DNA of 64,000 bases from Balanoglossus misakiensis. Taxonomy: Eukaryota > Hemichordata. The first letter of the stretch is position 1. The number at the start of each line of letters is the position of its first letter. The notes below the pieces were generated by a model. The model made no database searches. It saw only the letters and a list, made by a program, of their open reading frames with translations, and was not told the origin of the DNA. The DNA lies in the NCBI GenBank assembly GCA_040954595.2, contig CM082589.2:8432001-8496000 (forward strand). The letters are read 5' to 3'. The position numbers were made by a program, and so were the translations under genes. Positions 53,641 through 64,000 of this stretch are shown here, piece after piece.

Positions 53641-56600
53641 ATGTCATTGAACGCTGGGGTCATTGGATGTAAAAGAGTCACCGCAGTCTTGTTATCGATC
53701 AAGCTAGTTCGGTCTGTGAAAACTTCGAGTAACATGGCTTCAGGCGGTGGTAAACCTAGTGTAGTTACCCGGGAAGAAGCACTTGCTGGAATGAAGAAAG
53801 GGGAATTCGTGCGAGCTGCTACAGCTTTCCACGACCACATAACAGGTAAAGGGGAAAGGGCTCCGGAGATTCGGGGGGAGGGAGGCCGCTTTTAGTGCAG
53901 TATATTTACGCACTATCCATGTCAAGTCTGACTCTCCAATTACATGTAAACCACCTGTAATGGACTAAGAACAAAATGCAAGTCATCCGTACACATTGTG
54001 TTGGATCAATCCACATGTTGTGTTTATTATTTCGGTGACCGCGTTACCGAGTCGAGCGTAGAATCTAGCTGGACGGCTGTGGCTGCAATGACTGTACATT
54101 TGTCCTTGTAGCGGGTGCTGCTAGGTTGACTGTAGCTCTGCGTGGCAGGGCTGTGTTGTTACGGCGAGCCCTGTGGGTGGAGGGCTCGCCGTAACAACAC
54201 AGCCCTGCCACGCAGAGCTAGGTTGACTGGTGTGTTCGTGCCAGGGCTGCAAAAACAAATTCTTCAGGTAGAATAAAATGGATGGTCATGCTCTATTTTG
54301 AGATGAACTGTTTTGCCCATAGACAAACCATTGGTGAAATAATGCTGACTCACAGTTTTCTTCAATTATCGACTAAATATATAGCCTTGTATTTTTAAAA
54401 CAAGTGTCGTCACCCCCGTTTTTTATTACGGATTTTCATTATACATACTACAAAGGAGAACCAAAAAATTTATAATTAAAAGAAATGACAATACTTTCAA
54501 TTTTAATAACTCGAAGCCCCACTGATTACAATTTATAAAAATTCATTTGAAATACTTTCGTATTGTAATTAATTTTTTCCACTAAAACTGAAAATATATT
54601 TCCTCCCATTGTTCTATCAGCTGATGGTTCAAGTGGTTTCAAAGCTGAAGCAAATCGGTATCATTTGTATGTATCACTGGCATGTCCATGGGCCCACCGT
54701 ACTTTGATTGTACGCAAACTTAAAGGGTTAGAAGATGTCATTTCTACTACTGTAGTTGATTGGTTAATGGTACAGCCTAGGGGATGGAATTTCACTGATC
54801 AGGTATGTCAATTTTCAATGTTTTTTTTTTTTTTTGGGGGGGGGGGCTGCATGCAAGGGTCCCAACACCTCTATTACACCTTATTGATCAATGGAAAAAC
54901 CTGCAAAACTGCCTGTCTGAAAATTACAAAATCACAGTTGTTGAACCACATATTTCTATTCTGGAGTTTACAACTCTGATCATTTTTTCATACAGTACAT
55001 CCATGAACAGAAGTCTGATTTCTCATTCTTAACTTTTAACCACCATGGACATATGGGTACATGTAGCTCTATACATGTTCATGTACTTCCAAGTAAGGCT
55101 TGTATAAACAGTAGACAATCACATGTCTAATATCATTACCATGGCCTGTGCGTCGCATTTCAATTGGTCGAGATGAACGACGTCACTGACCATAAATACT
55201 CAGTAATGGTTTGTTTACATGCCCGTAAATCAGTAATATTAGCAAACAGTTCAGTGAATACAACAAGTTCCGGGGCCCCTAGTCTTTTACATGGGACATT
55301 TTCATAAATTTTGACGGTTTTCTTGAGTTCGTTGGTAATATAATGGAAATAACTGACTCCGCCCTGACCATAAACGTTTGTTTATGGGCGCGGGCTCGAG
55401 GAAAGCCAAAATTCATGGGCTCAGACGCCTTGCCCATAAATTTTTGGCTTTCCTCTCGCCCCTGCCTATAAACAAACGTTTATGGTCAGGGCGTCATCCA
55501 TTATTTCTATAATCTATAATGTGATTGGTTGTAAAAATTGTTATTTGTTGGAGCTGGCTGAAATGACACACTGCCTGTAGTCATTTACGCCCACAAACAA
55601 CTGTTATGTTCATGTCATGTACCTTACAGCTACTATAAACTTAATGGTCAAAAGAACGAACCTTATGGGATGGTTGTCCGTTCAGTAATCATATTTGATT
55701 TGTAGTGAAACTTGATCGAGAAAACATACTATTCTTAGGTACTATAAACTGAATAGTCTATCTTATGTGATGGTTGGGTGTCTGGTGTCTATTGTCTGTC
55801 TCTTCATGTACGTCTGTCTGCAATGTTCTCCCAAGAGCAGGTACAAAGTACTGGCCCATTTCCTTTAATTTTGGGAAAACAATATAAACTCATTAACATA
55901 ATAATGTGTACTATTGTTATGCAAATCAGACACTATGCTATAAAAAGGGGGGGGGAACACTGGTCTGTATTAAGATTTTGTTTTTATTCATCATGATACA
56001 TCCAGGCATTTTTTAACATGTTGTTGCAAGTGTGCGAATGAGCTCAAAATTCTCATTTTTGGTCAAAAATCATCTCGGAAACTACTTGTCTGATTGATTT
56101 GCAATTTGTCCCAGCTACTTCCTTTGGGTAACTTTTAAAATTTGGGCTCAAATCAACTGGCAACTGGACTATGATGCTCTCATGTATATTTGAAAATATG
56201 GAAATTTAAATTTGTTCATATTTTCCACTGTTGACAACTCTTCCAAAGATATACATGTATGTGTAATATGAGGTTATTACGAAAATACCGCAAAGTATGC
56301 ACTCGGACATTAGCCGAGCGCATACTTTGCGGTATTTTCGTAATAACCTTATTATTATACATCTTACATCTCCGTTAGTTCTTGTGTTGCATGTTACTTG
56401 GCTTTCAAAACGCCCAAAATGCTGATACAAACGATCGAAAACTGCTCAGTTGACTCAGTGAGCAGCCATCTTTCTTTTTTGTTTACGTACGTGCGCGTGC
56501 GTTGGAATGGGGGTGTCTTGAAACCGTCCGCATGACAACGCGTACCTGTACACGGTGAGTTGGGGGCGCCTTGAAACTAAAGACGTATTTAACGCGCGTT

Positions 56601-59600
56601 CCGTACGTACCGTTCCGTACGGCTTTTTATTGCACACCAAAATCTATTGTTCTCGGCACTAGATGTATAATAATGTTGGATTTCTGACATGCATAGCTTT
56701 TGTATTTTTTTCTTACTTTGTGTACCTGTAATGGTGATATAGAAACCCAAATGTACTAAGGATCCAATATTTGATGCCAAGTATTTGAGTGATATCTATT
56801 ACAAAGTAGACCCAGGTAAGATTGGTCATATTTCAGTAATTCTTGAAGGGTTATGACGTACAAAAAAGAGTATTTTAAAGAAATTGTATTTTTCTGTCAT
56901 GTCATAAACCAGGGTTCCAAAGAGTTGTGTGGATTTCTTTAAAATTTGATTTATACCACTTCAAGAAAAAACTGTGTCACAGTATATATGAATTCCCTGT
57001 TTTATGGTATCGAGACTCTGTGAATAACCTAGCCTTGTATTGTCTTTTGTGGATTTAAAGTCCCTCTCTCTCTGCCCTTTTTCCATTAATTATGTTTGAA
57101 ACAAGACACCGTTTATATTATTCTACATGTGGATATATAGTGAATCAATGTTCAACAACACACAATTTCCACCCCACTTGTAGACACGAGAGTGAAAAAC
57201 TCACCAAATTGAATAATCAATCAGTCTTTACCATTTACTAGTATTCATTTTGGCAAGATTTTTACTCTGATATCCTACAAACAGGATGGACGTTGTGTGT
57301 GATCGAATGTTGATTATATATATATCCACATGTAGAAAAACATAAAGAGAGTCTTGAATCAAACATAATTAATGGATAAAGGACAGCGAGAGAGAGACTT
57401 TGTCCCTTTAAGCTGCATCTCAAGAACTACCAGTACTTGACCAAAGTCAATTTCACTTTATACCTTCATTTCCACATTCAGTAATCAGTTCATATTTGGT
57501 CTTTGGGGGAAGGACGGACTGCCCAATTTTTGCACTATGGGGAGGAATGGAATTCTTATGATAACAAATATTGCATTAAAATGAACTGTATGTTATCCAT
57601 ACCTTTCAGAGTTCAGTGGAAGGTACACTGTTCCTGTGCTGTTTGACAAGAAGACCCAAGCAATTGTCAACAATGAATCCAGTGAAATTATCCGTATGTT
57701 CAACACCGAGTTCAATGAATTCTGTAAAACTGACGAACAGAGGAAACTTGACCTCTATCCTCAAAACCTGCAGGCAAAAATTGATGAAGTCAATGAATGG
57801 ATTTATGAGTAAGTAGAATACAAATATATAATGCATGGTTTTTTAGTTCCCGCAGATGTACAGGGGACTTGTGCAGAGGTTGCACTATAATATTAGACTC
57901 TCTCACAGCCCCTCTCGCCGTCCATGCAGGCTTATGGTCTGATTGCATGTGTGCCCGGCGAGAGGTTCGCTACACAACACCATATAGGGCTTCTCCTTTG
58001 CTTAACGGTTGAGGGCGCGCGTCAGTCAAGAGCCTTGTAGCTAATATGTGGGCTGTGAGAGAGTCTACTATGATATTTGCTGGTGGGGGAAACCCCCCCC
58101 CCCCCCCCCCCACACACACACATATATAATGAATAAACATGCTCAGCCATACATCCAATTCCTGGGAAATGCATGCAACGGGCCTATACTGAGCTGAGGG
58201 ATTTTCTTTTTGTGTTTGGAATACATGGATTCATTTGATGTTCGTGATGTTTGAAACAACAATCATGATCGAGGTCCTGTCTAAGTTCATATCACTCATT
58301 GGGATCTGATACCAGATCTAAACTTGATCAGAAATCTTCGTACACAAACTCAGCTAGTGAATAAAAACCTGCATCTTGGATTTTGTGGTCAACTGTTGGT
58401 TTTAAGTGGTCAACAGAGTTTTCCATTTCCCACATCACTTTCTATCCTGTCTCTGACAATTATTTGTCCAAGGACTTTGGTGCACCTGAGCTGGGTCCCA
58501 TGTTTCAGAATGCTCTTCCTTAAGGATGTACGTGCAGAACATAACTTAAAACTAGTGCAAGTGTGTCTTTTTCCCATAGGATTACATTGATAATTGCTGA
58601 ATTCATGAAACATAGCTCAGTCAAGTAAAAAAAAAATGTTGGTCAAATAAAATTGTGTGGTCACCATGCTCTGTTTGAGATGAAATTCGTTAAATATTTT
58701 GCCCATAGACAAACCATTGGTGAAAAAATGCTGAGTCAGCAGTTTCTTTGCATCATCGACTAAATTCATGGCTCTGTATTTCAATAACAAGCACAGTACC
58801 CCTATATTTTATCACAGATTTTCATTATACATGCACGGGATAATACTAAAATCAACTATTAAAAGAAATGACAATACTTTCAATTTTACTGAACGTACAT
58901 CATTAATAGAATTAATTGTAAATTGTAGTTGAATTTATCAAAGTAGTGATATTTTGCTACAAAATGTTCGCTGATTAACGAGTTATGGGATTATGATGCA
59001 ATGTTCTGTTATTTTTTGATAAGGTACATCAACAATGGAGTTTATCGTTCTGGTTTTGCCACATCACAAGATGCATACAACAAGGCTGTTAAACTGCTGT
59101 TTGAGCATTTGGACAAGGTAAGAATAGCTTATTTCTATCACAATCCGAAAGCTATGGGAATGGTTGAATAGGACAAAGAAAAAAATGTGCCATTCTGATT
59201 ATGAGCTTCTTTTAGATCAGTAGAACTTTGGTTGTTTGAGTATTTTGACTAAGAGTGTGCAAATGTTGCATAAAAGATTTTTACTTTTTTAGATTCAAAA
59301 TACCAGTAAACTATGGCAGTTATCATGGACTCGTACTGTATGCATGGTTTCTTACTGTTATTGGATTATTGGAAACTTAGGCCTAATAATTAAAGAGTGT
59401 GTTCTAGTCAGGCTCGTTCTCTTCTACATGTTCTATTTCGGTTATTTTTTTCTATTATTCACTGTTCAGGACCCAGGTCTTTTTGTCGAGGATACAAACC
59501 CCAGCTTCGGCCAATCTGCGGGCTGGATTCAGACCAAGCATTTTATAACAATTCATTTTTTTTCATTATTTTAACCCTCTTAATGTCAGGTCGAAGATAT

Positions 59601-61693
59601 TCTGTCCAAGAGTCGATATCTAACGGGAAACCAATTGACAGAAGCTGATATCAGATTGTTCACAACTCTGGTTCGATTTGATACCGTCTATGTTGGACAC
59701 TTCAAAGTAAGTATGCTCTAAATAATGCTTAAATTTACCCAATCGACTACCTTTGTTTCTGACTTCATGGTGAAATCTTTCTTTTATATGACCACGTCTT
59801 TGGCATCCTGTAGAATTTTACTACACCAACCATGTGATGTTCTGGTTGGCATTCACTCTGGCTGTTTCAGCTTTCAATGTGTAAGCGAGTTCACTTCCCC
59901 AACAGAAACATCCTTCAACATGGACACCACACTTCTAAAGGCCGACATCGGCTGCCAAGATAAGGTGGTTGTCAACACCAAAGGCAGCAAAGAGTGATCA
60001 TACAGACGAGAGCAAACCACTATATAGCCCCCACCACCAACTCATTAAAGCTTGTAGAGCTGCCAATTTTTGCATTATTTTCATGATTTTATTTTCCAAC
60101 TTAAATTGGTCCATCTAAATAAGCTTACTGATAGGTATACATGAACATCTCATCGATAGCCGATTGTGACTGCATGTTGCAATTTGATCACACTATGTAT
60201 TAAAACGGTGGCGCACCGATTTAATCAGCCTCCCTACAAACAGTATGAAGCTATCATGGTATGCATCGGCAAGAGATGACAAACTGAAGCAAATGCAAGT
60301 AATATGGCATAATGATGAGGATTTTAGAGGATGGGGAATATATTTGAAGTATTTTACAGTGGAAAAAATATGTGAAATTTGGCAGCTACATGTATAGGGG
60401 CTTTAAGTCATATTTGTATCACAAGCAAAAACTTCACTGATATCACTAGAAAATTATGTAAGGAGCCAATACAAATCTTATTTCTTTTTCAGTGCAACAA
60501 GAAGCGTATTGTGGATTATCCAAACATTTGGGGATTTTTGCGTGACATATACCAGACTGGAGGAATATCTGAAACCTGTGATCAAGAACACATCCAAAAA
60601 CATTATCAGGTAAACAAACTTCTACATGTATAAGAGAGTACAGTTTTGAACAGTTATGGCAACACACTGTATCAGAAATCATGAGGCGATTACCACCTTG
60701 TACCTCTCCTGTTTACCATACTCAAATGCAAATTGACATCAGCGTAACGTTGTGGTGGAAATGATAAGACATGTTGGTCTTTGTAGATCCACTCCAATGA
60801 ATGACACATCAGTCTTCTCGGCAAAATTATGGAACTGCTTGTGTGGTTCAAAAGCTCTTTTCAAAATGTGATAGAATTCACAAATCAGAAACTGATGGCA
60901 CTTATGAAAAAGAACTGATATTACATGTATATCATGCTACCGTCCGATTGGACGAGAGCTCAATCTAGTGATGCTCATATGCTGTTTTAGCACGGTTAGC
61001 ATTGGTAAAACTGGCCCATGAACTAGCCTGCAGCAAGGGAAATGTGGGGTTAACTAAGTAAACAAAGCAGAAACAATGTTGAATTCATGGATGTTTTATT
61101 TTTGAACTGCTCTATGAGAATATTTGACGCTTTGCCAAGCAGACGACAAAAAGTGACAAGACAGGCATCGCTGTGACATATAATAAACTTAAATAACTTG
61201 CTAATCACAACAACATATACTACAAGTTCCACCAAATTTGGTTCAGCAATTTTTAGCAGTTTCTGCATAAATGTTTCCCTGATTGTCAAAAATGTAGACT
61301 CTGTCACAGCCCATGATTCGCTACAAGGCTCTTCACTGATCCGCCGTCAACCGTTTAGCAAAGGAGAAGCCCTATGTGGTGTTGTGTAGCGAACCTTATG
61401 CAATCAGATCATAAGCCTGCATGGACGGCGACAGGGGCTGTGAGAGAGCCTCGGTCTATCCAAAATGCTGCAATCAAACCTTCCATTCATGAAAATAAGA
61501 GTATAGAAAACAAAACTTGCTGATAAACCATTGACTATAGATACGTAGGTTTAATTTTAAAATTACTTGACTATATCCTCTTCTAATTTTCTTACAGCAA
61601 AGTCATCTGAGTGTAAATCCTCATGGTATTGTTGCTATTGGTCCAGACTTGGATTTTAATTCATCACATGGCAGGGATCAAGTTGGCAAGTGA
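53641..61693 (+). CDS. glutathionyl-hydroquinone reductase (Xi-class GST, YqjG/ECM4 family)
   Basis: Exons 53641-53845, 54621-54802, 56743-56815, 57610-57808, 59024-59117, 59590-59706, 60493-60609 and 61598-61693 splice without a frame error. From the ATG at 53734 the protein is 329 aa, the family's usual size. From 53641 it gains 31 residues rich in Arg, Lys and Ser with no acidic residue, resembling a mitochondrial presequence. Family hallmarks are [20 protein letters not shown] with the catalytic Cys of the CPW motif at 54683-54685, [44 protein letters not shown] and [16 protein letters not shown]. The family reduces glutathionyl-hydroquinones using glutathione. An N-terminal thioredoxin-like domain and a C-terminal all-helical GST domain are both complete. 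No partner gene is nearby. Confidence 0.93.
54134..54219. repeat. perfect 38-bp hairpin with 10-nt loop and 10-bp flanking repeats
   Basis: Arms 54134-54171 and 54182-54219 are exact complements (AGCTCTGCGTGGCAGGGC...). AGGTTGACTG flanks both sides (54123-54132 and 54220-54229). It lies in intron 1 of the reductase gene and has higher GC than its surroundings. Confidence 0.95.
54275..54515 (+). repeat. dispersed repeat, copy 1 (partner 58655-58900)
   Basis: Shares TTTTGCCCATAGACAAACCA and AAAGAAATGACAATACTTTC with 58655-58900. The copies lie upstream of exons 2 and 5 of the reductase in the same orientation. Confidence 0.85.
55361..55492. repeat. 132-bp foldback in reductase intron 2
   Basis: GCCCTGACCATAAACGTTTG at the left is mirrored at the right; the inner arms GAGGAAAGCCAAAA and TTTTGGCTTTCCTC are also complementary. 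Confidence 0.85.
56271..56349. repeat. 30-bp-arm hairpin in reductase intron 2
   Basis: AGGTTATTACGAAAATACCG... (56271-56300) is exactly complementary to 56320-56349, with a small CTCGG/CCGAG stem in the loop. Confidence 0.93.
57059..57407. mobile_element. TTAA MITE, family C, copy 3 (left tip eroded)
   Basis: TTAA at 57055-57058 and 57408-57411. The right end is intact (GACTTTGTCCCT); the left tip has lost about 10 bp. It lies in reductase intron 3. Confidence 0.88.
57894..58067. mobile_element. 174-bp TA-flanked MITE, copy 1
   Basis: TAGACTCTCTCACAGCC at the left and GGCTGTGAGAGAGTCTA at the right. The TA at both ends suggests a Tc1/mariner-type target site. It lies in reductase intron 4, just after exon 4. 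Confidence 0.75.
58655..58900 (+). repeat. dispersed repeat, copy 2 (partner 54275-54515)
   Basis: Located about 120 bp before reductase exon 5. See the partner entry for the shared sequence. Confidence 0.85.
60935..61170. repeat. rearranged copy of the 13642-13875 repeat
   Basis: 60935-61025 matches inverted and 61139-61170 matches in direct orientation. It lies in the last intron of the reductase. Confidence 0.65.
61294..61451. mobile_element. TA-flanked MITE, copy 2 (inverted)
   Basis: Same TAGACTCT...CACAGCC ends as 57894-58067, with the interior (CCGTTTAGCAAAGGAGAAGC) in reverse orientation. Confidence 0.75.
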
Positions 61694-61801
61694 TTGCTCT
61701 ATGAACAGATAACTGTTTGAAGCACCAGAATTCAAGATTCCTATCCTGTGGTAGACACTTGAAGCATATAGGCTGTATATGAAGGACACTCTTTGCCTTA
61801 A

Positions 61802-62148
61802 AGGGACAAAGTCTCTCTCTCGCTGCCCCTTTTCCATTAATTATATTTGATACAAGACACCGTTTATATTAGTCTACATGTGGATATATAGTGAATCAAC
61901 GTTCAACCACACATAACTTCCATCCAACTTGTAGACATGAGAGTGAAAAACTCGCCAAAATGAATAATCGGTGTTTACCATTTATTCATTTTGGCGGGAT
62001 TTTTACTCTCATATCCTACAAATGGGATGGAAGTGGTGTGTTGTTGAATGTTGATTCTCTATATATCCACATGTAGAATAACATAAACAGTGTCTTGTAT
62101 CAAATATAATTAATGGAAAAAGGCCTGCTAGAGAGAGACTTTGTCCCT
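61802..62148. mobile_element. TTAA MITE, family C, copy 4
   Basis: AGGGACAAAGTCTCTCTCTC start, GACTTTGTCCCT end, TTAA at 61798-61801 and 62149-62152. It lies about 110 bp after the reductase stop codon, probably in its 3' UTR region. Confidence 0.92.
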
Positions 62149-62152
62149 TTAA

Positions 62153-64000
62153 TTAACAGTTCAATTCACATACATACATATACATGTATGTCGACTACTT
62201 TTATAATATTACTAATATTTATGTGGTGCATTTATAAACATGCAGTGTACATTTTCACAATAGATTGTATTGTACTTATTTTCACAAGAAATAATGAGAA
62301 TCATACATAACAAAATTGGACAATGATACAATATTGGCCTGGGTCGAACCTCAGCTGATGAAACAATGATCTCATATCCATCGGCTCTATTGTCTGATAG
62401 TTCATGATGGCTTAATTCTGGCTGCCTTAAATAGGTTTTCACTTTGCACTAGGGGTCAAATCACATTGCATTCTGGGTGGAAAGTCGACAACCCACTGTA
62501 GTAAGAGATAGAAGAAATCATTTGTTTACTGTATTTCATGACTTCCTTTGGTCAAACATTTCTGTTTTTGTAGTTACCATATTACACTCATTAAACTTTT
62601 TTCACATTTTGTTATTTTATCTGTTACAAAGTTTCAGAATGACCCATCATCACTTTAGCTTATGAACTCCCACTTCTTAAAAATGGCAAAATCGGCCATC
62701 TTGAAATTGTGTTGACCATATTAGATTTTCATCACTCACTTAGGTAGCTTAAAACCTATTTAAGGTAGGGAGAATTGAATAAAAATTACACCGTGTGAAT
62801 CATGAATTATCACAAGTGTGTTTGTTGAGTGAGAGTTGTGTGAATAGACAAAGCCAAGCATGGATGAACAGTGCATGGTCAACTGGATTGCATAGTGAAT
62901 GATGCTGATATAAAACCACAGAAAATTGAAAATTAGATTTACCAGTATACACATTTTAACTGGCCATGAGGGCAAGTATTTTCTTGGGGTGACTCGCCCT
63001 CCTGCGGGGTGAAAGACATATGCTGTTGCCCGAAAGGCCAGTCAATGTGTGTTTTGTAACACACCTCATCCGCAGCCAGTTTCTTGTTCTACTCTGGATA
63101 CCTTTTATGAAATATTCAGTCTTTAATACTTTCTAAATCAAGTTTGTTTTTTCCAATGCTGATTCCTACGTCAGGAGGGCCCTGTCGTTGTGCCGTGTTT
63201 GTTTGTTTGTTATAAACTTTTACAATTCATCCACAAATCCCTCAAAGAAGATAATTATTAGAAATGAACGAAGCAGCCAACCGTAGTGTAGACTGGGCAT
63301 GACAGCAACTGAAGATCCAAGTAGGTCGTGGCGACTGCAATAAGGTTTGTGCTGGTATGGGAGGACATATTCTCATCAAGGGGAACACCCACGCGGCGTG
63401 ACGACCCCTTCCCTTTGAATACTGAGCAATTCTGTACGTTTTACTGAGTAGAACATGAAAGCATACAAACAAATTATGCTAAGAAATAGTGCAAAGTTTT
63501 GAGTTCGTGAGGCTCTAACCACTTGTATTCAACAAGGATGGACGAATAAATACACGGAAAAGCCTGAATAACGTGACTTTTAATCAGTCATGACTGAATT
63601 ACAACGTATGAACAACATGACTAGATAACAAGAGAAGAAACGATATTGTGCGTATGAGGGCGCTCTCCAATGAGAACTGACAGTGTCAATGCTATAAATA
63701 CACATGACATATCTTCTCACAACAACACTTTTAATAGACAATCAGTTGACTTCACAATTGAATAATTATAAAAAAAAATACTTTTTAAAAAGACATCTTT
63801 GACCTTGTATCTGGGTGGCCTAATTACAGTTCATGTAATTTGATTAAAACAAAAAGTTGCCAGACTTTGAAAATATTCATGTTTTTATGGTTGATGAAGT
63901 ACAGCTGTCACAACTATTTAGAGAAAATATTTTGGCCTGTCCACATGGTGTAACTTTTGGACTGATGATTTAGCATAACTTCAACATACACGGCATAAAT
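62153..64000. other. spacer to window end, no recognised gene
   Basis: AT-rich. No exon, RNA gene or bounded mobile element could be supported. Confidence 0.5.

Overview
This is animal nuclear DNA. Genes are split into many short exons with GT/AG introns, long AT-rich spacers separate them, and transposon remnants, MITEs and tetranucleotide arrays are everywhere. The gene content (TRPM channel, IFIT-like TPR proteins, immunoglobulin receptor, receptor built of CARDB-like beta-sandwich modules, glutathionyl-hydroquinone reductase) and the compact genes fit an invertebrate deuterostome such as an acorn worm or amphioxus. The species cannot be fixed from the sequence alone.

Layout. 1-2.1 kb: 3' end of a decayed Ty3/gypsy retrotransposon with a short LTR. 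2.27-4.2 kb (+): intronless Ig-domain receptor whose tail carries two perfect ITAM spacings and several ITIM-type tyrosines, with an apparent one-base frame break next to the membrane segment. 4.2-8.6 kb: gene-poor, with a second retrotransposon scrap. 9.67-17.27 kb (+): a nine-exon receptor (938 aa) I could assemble completely: signal peptide, five four-cysteine modules each on one phase-1 exon, one membrane segment, and a tail with ITAM-like tyrosine pairs. 17.3-28 kb: no recognised gene; a 2.5-kb non-coding unit present twice, and well-delimited MITEs. 28.0-36.0 kb (+): twelve exons of a TRPM channel that lacks MHR1-3; two more exons at 49.44-49.96 kb fit its reading frame. 37.45-40.31 kb and 42.84-45.31 kb (-): two IFIT-like genes, each with a tiny first exon and one very large second exon. 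45.35-47.71 kb: a 2.36-kb foldback with 63-bp satellite arrays in both arms, a SAM-domain fragment in the loop, and a possible orphan IFIT-type first exon beyond the far arm. 53.64-61.69 kb (+): eight-exon glutathionyl-hydroquinone reductase (Xi-class GST) with a possible mitochondrial presequence. 61.7-64 kb: one MITE, otherwise nothing recognised.

Taken together, two type I receptors with tyrosine-activation tails and two IFIT-like proteins lie within 45 kb, which suggests (but does not prove) an innate-immunity neighbourhood. The reductase and the channel look like unrelated housekeeping or sensory neighbours. All exon models were checked by hand for splice sites and for reading phase adding up to whole codons; none was compared with a database.
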